From Spirosoma panaciterrae DSM 21099 (GTDB lineage: Bacteria > Bacteroidota > Bacteroidia > Cytophagales > Spirosomataceae), in NCBI RefSeq assembly GCF_000374025.1, contig NZ_KB893172.1, forward strand, positions 616,879 to 680,878: a DNA stretch of 64,000 nucleotides, given 5' to 3'. This document shows, one piece after another, positions 1 through 7,107 of this stretch (positions are counted from its first letter, which is position 1; each line of letters begins with the position of its first letter). The notes under the pieces are model-generated. The model was not told the DNA's origin. It worked only from the letters and a program-made list of their open reading frames with translations, and searched no databases. A program made the position numbers and the translations under genes.

Positions 1-41
1 CAAGGAATATAAAAAAACAAAAGCAAGAATCAAGAATATGG

Positions 42-836
42 TTAAAGCCTGCCAGCTTCTGGCCAATTACGCCAATCATTGTTGGGCGGTAAGGTGGGTT
101 TCCAGCAAGCTGGATTTTTAGTTACAAGTACATCTGCAATCATCCGATAGGTTTCATAGTCGCTTGGCTTTATTCCCTCCTTAAACTGGGGAAGGTACTG
201 CTTATGATGCCATTTGTTAATCCGTATAATACGAGGAAGATTATCGGGTAAACACATCCGTAGTTTGTATTCAGGAGCGAGAAGACTTTCTGAATTTGTA
301 TCTGCTAAATACCGTACTAGGCTACGGTAATCAATTAATTTGTGGGGGTTTTCAAAATTATTGACCATAATGCCTAGTCTTTCATAATCTTTTGGATTTT
401 GGTTTACCGGAACAAGATTCCCATGAATCTTAATACTTTTGACGGAGCTATTTAAGTGTCCCTCGCCTTCCGTAATATCACATACGGTTTCAGGGTCGAT
501 AAGAGGTATATATTTTACGTTATGAGTGAACTGATTATAAGCTCCAGCTTTGTCGAGATTTATCAGACAATTGCCAAAATAGTATAATTCAATACCTGGA
601 TAGCCCGACCTTGGAGAGAAGCCCGACTTTTCAAAGACAATTGCCCAATGTTCGTCGTTGGCAAATAAAGTCAAAGAACTACCAGCAGTGTAAACATAGG
701 GGTGCTCAAGATTGAAGAAATTATTATAAGGGTCATTAAAATCAGCCTCGTCAAGAATTGCTAAAATATCAGCAACCGAATAAGAGCTATTTAAATACGA
801 AGGCATATAGGTGATGGTCAATTGGTAGTAGGACAA
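42..836 (-). CDS. DUF7003-like protein of unknown function
   Basis: A 264-residue soluble protein with no signal peptide or membrane segment. The stretch at residues 48-76 (YVYTAGSSLTLF followed by WAIVFEKSGFSPR) and the later ELYYFGN resemble what I recall of the DUF7003 family, which has no established function. A second Met at residue 11 could be the true start. The gene is visibly AT-richer than mutS, from which it is divergently transcribed with about 40 to 105 bases between starts, so it may have been acquired. Function not inferred. Confidence 0.6.
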   Translation of the reverse strand: MSYYQLTITYMPSYLNSSYSVADILAILDEADFNDPYNNFFNLEHPYVYTAGSSLTLFANDEHWAIVFEKSGFSPRSGYPGIELYYFGNCLINLDKAGAYNQFTHNVKYIPLIDPETVCDITEGEGHLNSSVKSIKIHGNLVPVNQNPKDYERLGIMVNNFENPHKLIDYRSLVRYLADTNSESLLAPEYKLRMCLPDNLPRIIRINKWHHKQYLPQFKEGIKPSDYETYRMIADVLVTKNPACWKPTLPPNNDWRNWPEAGRL

Positions 837-910
837 TATGGGAATATAAATAATCAGAATCTATGTCCAAGAGAGAATGCTTACTATGTGGTTTTATCCT
901 CAAAAATCAG

Positions 911-918
911 TAGATTTG
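911..918 (+). promoter_or_regulatory. candidate -7 promoter box (TAGATTTG) for mutS
   Basis: TAGATTTG matches the Bacteroidota -7 consensus TAnnTTTG and lies 25 bases before a GTG that is in frame with mutS. It sits inside the longer possible mutS reading frame, which argues that translation starts downstream of it. I do not see a clear TTTG-type -33 box, so the call rests on one element. Confidence 0.4.
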
Positions 919-942
919 TTTAGTACAATCCGACGGAAATCA

Positions 943-3603
943 GTGAAAACCGCTAATGCCGCAAAGCCACAAACGAAGAAGAACGAAACTCCTCTCAACC
1001 GCCAATACAACCAGATCAAAGCCAAATATCCCGGTGCCCTGCTGCTTTTTCGGGTCGGTGATTTCTACGAAACTTTCGGCGAAGATGCGGTAAAAACCAG
1101 TAAGATTCTGGGTATTACGCTTACCAAACGCAACAATGGAGGCTCTAATGAAGAGCTGGCTGGCTTTCCCCATCATTCGCTGGATACACACTTGCCCAAG
1201 CTGGTTCGGGCGGGCGAACGTGTAGCCATTTGCGACCAGTTGGAGGACCCGGCACTCGCCAAAGGGATTGTTCGACGTGGGGTTACCGAGCTGGTAACAC
1301 CCGGTGTTTCATTCAACGACAACGTACTCGATACCCGACGGAATAACTACCTGGCAGCCGTTCATTTTGGAAAAGGTGGGGCAGGCCATTCGGATGAACA
1401 GTTTGGCGTATCGTTTCTGGATATTTCGACAGGCGAGTTTCTGGCCTCGCAGGGGAATGCGGCTTATGTCGATAAACTACTTCAAAGTTTCAATCCGTCG
1501 GAAGTACTTTATTGCAAGCGCAATCGGCAGGAGTTTGGGGCTTTGTTTGGCGATAAGTTTCACACCTTTACGCTCGAAGACTGGGCCTTTACCTACGATT
1601 TCGGCTATAATTTTCTGAAACAGCATTTTCAGACTACCTCCCTGAAAGGATTCGGCATTGAAGGATTACCCGACGGGATTATAGCGGCCGGGGTAATTCT
1701 CCACTACCTGAATGAAACGGAGCATAAAGACCTTCAGCATATTACCCGAGTAACCCGACTCGAAGAAGATCGCTACGTTTGGCTCGACCGATTTACCATC
1801 CGAAACCTTGAACTGACAACAGCACAGCAGGAAGGGGGCGTTCCGCTCATTCAAATTCTTGATCAGACCGTTACGCCAATGGGCGCCCGGCTGCTTCGTA
1901 AATGGTTGAGCCTTCCCCTGAAAGAGAAAGCTCTGATCGATGAGCGGCTCAGCATGGTTGAGTTATTGGTGAACGAACTCGACCTGACCGACACGCTGGT
2001 AAATCACTTACGACAGATTGGCGATCTGGAGCGGCTGGTCTCAAAAGTGGCCGTTCGACGGATCAATCCGCGCGAACTACTCCAACTGAAGCGGTCGCTG
2101 CAACACGTTTTACCAATCAAAGAATTATTGATTACCGCCCTCAGCCAGACCGAGTCGCCTTCGCTGAAAAAATACGCGGATCAGCTTAATCCCGTAGCGT
2201 TTCTGCTCGACCGGATTGAAGCCGAACTGCGCGAAGACCCGCCGACGCTTTCGAACCAGGGCGGTATGATTAAACCCGGAATAAATGCAGAGCTGGATGA
2301 ATTGACGGCGATTGCGTATTCGGGGAAAGATTACCTGTTGCAACTGCAAGAGCGTGAGGTAGAACGAACGGGCATTGGCTCGCTCAAGGTGGCCTATAAT
2401 AAAGTGTTTGGGTATTACCTTGAAGTGACACACGCGCACAAGAGTCGAGTACCTGACGACTGGATTCGGAAGCAAACCCTGGTAAATGCCGAACGGTATA
2501 TTACCCCCGAACTGAAGGAATACGAAGATAAAATCCTGAACGCCGAGGAACAGATTTTTCAGATCGAAGCCCGAATGTTCAACGAGATGGTGATGGCGGC
2601 TGGCGAATATGTTGGCGCTATTCAGCAAAATGCCCGTGTTCTGTCGGTACTGGATGTACTGGCGTCGTTTGCCCGGATAGCGGTCAAAAACCGATATGTT
2701 CGTCCGCAGATCAATGAAAGTAAGGTGTTGAACATCCGAGATGGTCGACATCCGGTCGTTGAGCAGCAATTACCTCCGGGCGAACCTTACATTCCCAACG
2801 ATATTTATCTGGATGACGAAACCCAGCAAATCATTATCATTACGGGCCCCAATATGGCGGGGAAATCAGCCTTGCTGCGGCAAACAGCCCTGATCGTACT
2901 GATGGCGCAGTCGGGTAGCTTTGTTCCTGCCTCGTTGGCCGAGATCGGCATCATCGACAAGATTTTTACGCGGGTGGGAGCCAGCGATAACCTATCGAGG
3001 GGCGAAAGTACGTTCATGGTCGAGATGACCGAAACGGCCAGTATTCTGAATAACCTGAGCGAGCGAAGCCTGGTGTTGATGGACGAAATCGGGCGTGGTA
3101 CGAGCACCTACGATGGTGTATCGATCGCCTGGGCCATCACCGAATACCTGCATAATAAAACCGACTGTCGGCCCAAGACTCTGTTTGCCACCCACTACCA
3201 CGAACTGAACGATCTGGCTACGGATAATCACCGCATCAAAAACTACAATGTAGCGGTGAAGGAGATGGGTAATAAGGTCATTTTCCTGCGTAAGCTGAAG
3301 GAGGGCGGCTCGGAGCACAGTTTCGGGATTCACGTGGCCCAAATGGCTGGTATGCCTGCACAGGTGGTAAGCCGCGCCAATGAAATCTTAAAACAACTCG
3401 AATCCTCGCACGGACGCGAAACGAACCGGGAGAAAATACGGGAGGCCGTACCCCAGGAGCGCGAACTGGCCCTGCGCATCATCGAATCGGGCGATCCGAG
3501 ATCAGAAGCCATCAAGGAAAAACTTAGGGCTATCGACGTCAATCGGCTCACGCCCATCGAAGCACTGCTGAAACTGAATGAGTTGCTGAAGTTAGTGGAG
3601 TAA
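943..3603 (+). CDS. mutS: DNA mismatch repair protein MutS
   Basis: Recognises base mismatches and small loops and, with MutL, starts mismatch repair. The mismatch-binding domain carries GDFYETF near residue 40, where Phe and Glu contact the mismatch. The C-terminal ATPase has Walker A GPNMAGKS near residue 635, Walker B LVLMDEIGRG near 709, and the FATHYHEL signature. About 886 residues, normal for the family. The frame is open back to an ATG at 877 (22 more codons), but that extension is not MutS-like and contains a promoter-like box at 911-918, so I favour the GTG at 943. The Rad52-like gene starts 21 bases after the stop, suggesting a repair operon. Confidence 0.95.
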   Translation: MKTANAAKPQTKKNETPLNRQYNQIKAKYPGALLLFRVGDFYETFGEDAVKTSKILGITLTKRNNGGSNEELAGFPHHSLDTHLPKLVRAGERVAICDQLEDPALAKGIVRRGVTELVTPGVSFNDNVLDTRRNNYLAAVHFGKGGAGHSDEQFGVSFLDISTGEFLASQGNAAYVDKLLQSFNPSEVLYCKRNRQEFGALFGDKFHTFTLEDWAFTYDFGYNFLKQHFQTTSLKGFGIEGLPDGIIAAGVILHYLNETEHKDLQHITRVTRLEEDRYVWLDRFTIRNLELTTAQQEGGVPLIQILDQTVTPMGARLLRKWLSLPLKEKALIDERLSMVELLVNELDLTDTLVNHLRQIGDLERLVSKVAVRRINPRELLQLKRSLQHVLPIKELLITALSQTESPSLKKYADQLNPVAFLLDRIEAELREDPPTLSNQGGMIKPGINAELDELTAIAYSGKDYLLQLQEREVERTGIGSLKVAYNKVFGYYLEVTHAHKSRVPDDWIRKQTLVNAERYITPELKEYEDKILNAEEQIFQIEARMFNEMVMAAGEYVGAIQQNARVLSVLDVLASFARIAVKNRYVRPQINESKVLNIRDGRHPVVEQQLPPGEPYIPNDIYLDDETQQIIIITGPNMAGKSALLRQTALIVLMAQSGSFVPASLAEIGIIDKIFTRVGASDNLSRGESTFMVEMTETASILNNLSERSLVLMDEIGRGTSTYDGVSIAWAITEYLHNKTDCRPKTLFATHYHELNDLATDNHRIKNYNVAVKEMGNKVIFLRKLKEGGSEHSFGIHVAQMAGMPAQVVSRANEILKQLESSHGRETNREKIREAVPQERELALRIIESGDPRSEAIKEKLRAIDVNRLTPIEALLKLNELLKLVE

Positions 3604-3624
3604 AACAAGTAAACAACAATCAAA

Positions 3625-4128
3625 ATGGATTTAGCCGTTTTAAATGCGCCACTGACGGTGCAGGAAATTGAGTGGCGCGTGCAGAGCCAGACCAAAGATG
3701 GCCAGAAAATAGTGGTCGTTCCGTATATCACCAACCGTTGTGTGATGCAGCGATTCGACGAACAGTTTGGCTGGGCGGGCTGGCAAAACGAAATCAAGGA
3801 AATCGATGGTGGTTTCCTCTGTACGATCACGGTCGTTCTGCCCGGTGGCGAAATCGTCCGGAAAACTGATGGGGCCAGCCGTACAACTGTTGAACCTGTA
3901 AAAGGCGGCATTAGCGACGCCATGAAGCGTTGCGCCGTTCAGTTTGGACTGGGTCGATCCTTATATGATTTTCCTAAGGTGATGATCCAGACCACCGATA
4001 AATACATTCCTGAATGGGCTGGCCCTTTGCTGGATAAGATGGTCGATAAAATCAACTCTGGCGGTGTGGTTCGCGATGTAGTCGTCCTGAGGCCCGAACA
4101 CGCTAAACCAACGTCTAAAGCCGTCTGA
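3625..4128 (+). CDS. Rad52/Rad22-family DNA repair protein
   Basis: A 167-residue protein resembling the short Rad52/Rad22-like single-strand annealing proteins of bacteria and phages. The conserved core reads RFDEQFGWAGWQ near residue 42, then KTDGASRT and GGISDAMKRCAVQFGLGR near residues 93-113, the helix-turn signature of the Rad52 fold that binds single-stranded DNA. Family members anneal complementary strands in recombination repair. It lies 21 bases downstream of mutS on the same strand and is probably cotranscribed. Such genes are often phage-derived, but base composition here matches mutS and no phage genes are near. Confidence 0.8.
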   Translation: MDLAVLNAPLTVQEIEWRVQSQTKDGQKIVVVPYITNRCVMQRFDEQFGWAGWQNEIKEIDGGFLCTITVVLPGGEIVRKTDGASRTTVEPVKGGISDAMKRCAVQFGLGRSLYDFPKVMIQTTDKYIPEWAGPLLDKMVDKINSGGVVRDVVVLRPEHAKPTSKAV

Positions 4129-4480
4129 TTGGTGAGTAAATCGATGCATTTGCTATAGTATAATCAATGCTTTTGAACGCCTTGCTGTATTGGGCAATCT
4201 TGATGCATTCAATCAAGCCTACCTCATAATTATAGAGAGGATGAAATCTCTTTTTGGACTCTACACAGTTGTGGGTATCCTCCCAAAATGACTTCGAATC
4301 TACAGGTTGGAGCTTGAGAGTATGGGTTCTATGGCTAGAAGAAGTCTTTGATATTAGGACAATTCTCCGAAAAAGCGCTTTGTATTTTGTGCTCTATATC
4401 GAGTTGATTGATGCGTGTAACCAATGTATATCTTTGTAAGATAAGTGGCTGTGGCAGCATGACTTAAATGGAAAGTGAGA

Positions 4481-4514
4481 AAGGTGGCTTCAAGAAGGGG
4501 AGCCACCTTTTTTT
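4481..4514 (+). terminator. rho-independent terminator
   Basis: A perfect 9-bp stem AAGGTGGCT / AGCCACCTT with an 11-base loop is followed by a T-run. It lies 350 bases beyond the Rad52-like gene, so it either ends that transcript or belongs to a lost gene. Confidence 0.75.
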
Positions 4515-4610
4515 CAAGATAATCTATCTAAAAAGGCCGCTGAAAAAGGACGGTCGTTCTACTTTACTTTCCAACAACAGACAAAAGCATCCTAAACGGC
4601 CCACTTGTCC

Positions 4611-4780
4611 TTACCCCGTTTGGAGGATCAGTTTTGGCTGGAGGTCAGCCTGTCGATATTCGACGGGTTTCATGAACTTCAATGCCTAATGAGGTCACTC
4701 TGTATTGTATTCGATTAACCACTCATCCACCGTTTGGCGTATCTGCGCCAAGCTCCACTGATCCAGTAGCCGGGGAACTC
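4611..4780 (-). pseudogene. IS3-family transposase (OrfB) C-terminal remnant
   Basis: Read on the minus strand, the region gives SLAQIRQTVDEWLIEYNTE, a stop, PH, a stop, then ALKFMKPVEYRQ, ending at a TAA at 4611-4613. This matches the end of IS3-group OrfB (the usual order is EW-IEYNTERPHEALG-MTPVEY), with Arg and Glu codons replaced by stops. Only about the last 55 codons remain and no catalytic DDE region is present, so this is a dead fragment. I saw no convincing terminal inverted repeats. Confidence 0.65.
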
Positions 4781-4956
4781 CTTGAGCAGGTAAAGAATAA
4801 TCTACTTCGATGCCTACGACTGAATTGCTAATGAAGTATTTAGTTGTTAATCAAGTTAGGCTTTGTTGCCACGAAAATTTCAATCTTTAATATATTAAGT
4901 ATAGATAAAAAATTTTTAGTAGATTATATTATATACTCATAAAACAAACAAATATA

Positions 4957-4964
4957 TATATTTG
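4957..4964 (+). promoter_or_regulatory. candidate -7 box (TATATTTG)
   Basis: A TAnnTTTG match 40 bases before the ATG of the propeller pseudogene. A matching -33 element is not evident, so support is modest. Confidence 0.35.
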
Positions 4965-5004
4965 TCACTGATAAGATATATATGCTTAAATGACAAGTTG
5001 AATT

Positions 5005-6528
5005 ATGATAAAAATTTTATGCACTTTCAATAGGCAGTTAATCTGCTTAACACGTAAGTCATCATTAGTTGGTTGGCTTTTACCTGTTTTATTGCTAGGT
5101 AGCTATCGGTCTACGGACGCCCAATCCTGCCCAACCTAGACGAAGCCAACGCCTGCTAACAGCAGTTTCATTAATGATGTAACCTATGGCGGGGGCTTGT
5201 TTGTTGCGGTTGGTCAGGGGGTTGTACAAACCTCACCTAATGGCAGTACATGGACCAATCGAACGGCGGCTGGCTCCTATGACTGGAACTCAGTTGCCTA
5301 TGGTGGAGGAAAGTTTGTCGCTGTTGCTGCCGATCCAAGTGACCAGATAATGACGTCATCCGATGGTATTAACTGGTCACTTGGATCAGTCTCTGTATCC
5401 GCTTTTTGGGTCTCCATAGCTTATGGGGGAGGGAAGTTTGTTGCCGTTAGTACTACGGGTGATATAGTGACCTCGCCAGATGGAACTACTTGGACTAATG
5501 TTACAACCGCAAGTACGCAGGCGCATGCTTTCCACTCAGTAAGTTATGGTGGGGGGAAATTTGTCGCTGTTGGTACTGATGGAGGGGTAATGACTTCTTC
5601 CGATGGGATTACCTGGACCGATGTAACTGTTCCGGTATCGCCAACTTGGACTGAAGTAACTTATGGTGGAGGAAAGTTTGTCGTCGTTTCTGCTGAAGGG
5701 GATGTAATAACTTCGACCGATGGCATTACCTGGAGTCATACAACAGCAGGAACGATAGGAGCAATTTCAGTAACCTACTGAAGCGGATTATTTATTGCTG
5801 TTTCTGGTAATACGGCTGCTACTCAGGTAATGATCTCAACCAATGGTACTACCTGGACCGCTTGCCCTGGAGCGCCGGCAGATCCCTGGACTTCGATAAC
5901 CTTTGGTAATGGTGTATTTGCAGCAGTATCGGGCGACATTGTTAATGATGTCGGCACAATCATGATAGCAAATATTTCTACATTGCCTGTCAGTCTGGTT
6001 TCCTTCTCAGCCAAAACGCTAGACAACAATACTATACAGCTCAATTGGTCTACAGCCTGGGAAAACAGTAACAAGGCCTTTTACATTGAACGAAGTACAG
6101 ACTTGCGACAGTTTGAAAGTGTTGGTCAGATAACGGATGTGTCAGGTGATATCCAGGCTATAAGCCGCTATACTTTTATTGACCAGAAGCCTATTCGGGG
6201 CATTAGCTACTACCGACTTACTCAAGCCGACCTAAGTGGGCAACGCACCACGTTCCCAGCCGTATCCGTTATACTACGCGATGTACCGTACAGCGTGTGG
6301 CCTAACCCAATGACCACCGGAGAGCTTTTTACTCTCAGCTTAGATGAACCGCAAACTGCCTCAGTGAAGCTCTATGGGGTTAATGGTCAGATGGTACCTT
6401 TGCAGAAAGTAGGCGTTGAGTCGGGTAATTTGTTATTACGGTCATCTGGCCATTTATCGGCAGGAGCGTATTTGTTAACCGTTGAGGAGCGAGGGCAGTC
6501 GCGTCAGTATCGGCTAGTGGTTCAATAG
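5005..6528 (+). pseudogene. secreted beta-propeller protein with type IX sorting tail, two nonsense codons
   Basis: A single uninterrupted frame of 507 codons is broken by only two stops: TAG at 5137-5139 and TGA at 5779-5781. It begins with a signal peptide (hydrophobic VGWLLPVLLLG, then DAQSC). Seven repeats follow of the type YGGGKFVAV...DGITWT, consistent with a seven-blade propeller. It ends in a Por/type IX secretion C-terminal domain (SVWPNPMTTGE to YRLVVQ). The TGA replaces the conserved Gly of blade six and the TAG sits just after the signal peptide. No frameshift is present, so inactivation looks recent; stop-codon readthrough or assembly error cannot be excluded by reading. The lasso-leader peptide gene starts 17 bases downstream. 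Confidence 0.8.
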
Positions 6529-6545
6529 TATTAAATCATTCAATC

Positions 6546-6689
6546 ATGCAATCAAAAAAAATAAATGGGCCTATTTGCCCAGTGAAGAAGTCTTATCTGA
6601 GTCCTAAGCTGAAGGTGTTGGGTAATATCCGTAAATTAACCTTAAAGACTGGCTCTAGCACCGATGGCTTTGGTAGTACTTGGGTGTAA
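6546..6689 (+). CDS. orphan RiPP-like precursor peptide with lasso leader motif
   Basis: A 47-residue peptide whose leader contains YLSPKLKVLGNIRKLT, an exact match to the Y-x2-P-x-L-x3-G-x5-T signature by which lasso-peptide leaders are recognised by their RRE protein. If the Thr is at leader position -2, the core would start at KTGSSTDGFG with an Asp at core position 7, where lasso rings (7-9 residues) close. Lys as first core residue is unusual. No cyclase, protease or RRE gene lies in the window, so it is an orphan; such leaders without synthetases are common in this phylum. Too small for most gene finders. It follows the propeller pseudogene by 17 bases. Confidence 0.65.
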   Translation: MQSKKINGPICPVKKSYLSPKLKVLGNIRKLTLKTGSSTDGFGSTWV

Positions 6690-7107
6690 TACCTATCAGT
6701 TACCGGGTTACTTTGGATAACTTGACTCTTGGTTCGCCCGCTCTTGCATCATAGTGTAAAGGATAAGCCAAGTATACGAATTGAGTTCAAACCTGTTTTT
6801 ACGATATATCCTCTCATATCTCCGAATGAGGTTTTAAGAGGATATATCGTAAAAAATTATAAAAAGCTCCAAAATTACTCCGACACTATTTAAATCAAGC
6901 GAGCTTGCTCGTTCAGGTGGTTCAAATAAACTGATTTATCTGACTACTGATGATGTATGTAAATTGGGATGGATATACGAATACAATGCTCTAAACATGG
7001 AGGTCTATCATTAGAGGGCATTTCATGGCTTTGGGGAGCAGAGGGTATCAGATAAACTTCGAATGATGGAGCAATATTTCTGATATATAAATCAGTTTTT
7101 TATACAG
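6690..7107. other. intergenic region without genes
   Basis: About 420 bases between the small peptide gene and the convergent M28 peptidase gene. The only structure I see is the perfect 19-bp inverted repeat at 6796-6855 and a weak 5-bp hairpin followed by six T at 7080-7101. No reading frame in it looks like protein. Confidence 0.7.
6796..6855. repeat. perfect 19-bp inverted repeat
   Basis: The arms TTTTTACGATATATCCTCT (6796-6814) and its exact complement (6837-6855) flank a 22-base loop that holds a second small inverted repeat (CTCAT/ATGAG). The T- and A-runs at the outer ends would let it terminate transcription from either side, which fits its place between convergent genes. The large loop is unusual for a terminator, so a protein-binding or element-end role is also possible. 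Confidence 0.6.

Larger units (their letters stand above)
4129..5004. other. gene-poor region with remnants
   Basis: About 880 bases without an intact gene. It contains a terminator hairpin at 4481-4514, an IS3-type transposase remnant on the minus strand at 4611-4780, and an AT-rich stretch (4860-5000) with a -7-like box TATATTTG at 4957-4964 ahead of the propeller pseudogene. The minus strand from about 4395 to 4114 also stays open for about 90 codons without a Met and contains protein-like sequence (YNYEVGLIECIKIAQYSK); I cannot assign it to a family and consider it a possible gene remnant. Confidence 0.6.

Noticed and set aside
4254-4689. Two small plus-strand frames (61 and 73 codons)
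   Set aside because: No protein character; the second one reads through a terminator and the antisense of a transposase remnant.
5779-5781. TGA as selenocysteine or programmed readthrough
   Set aside because: It replaces a conserved glycine codon, a second unrelated stop (TAG) is present, and no selenocysteine element was recognised.
6546-6689. A full lasso-peptide gene cluster
   Set aside because: Only the precursor-like peptide is present; the flanking genes are a propeller pseudogene and an M28 peptidase with no lasso enzymes.
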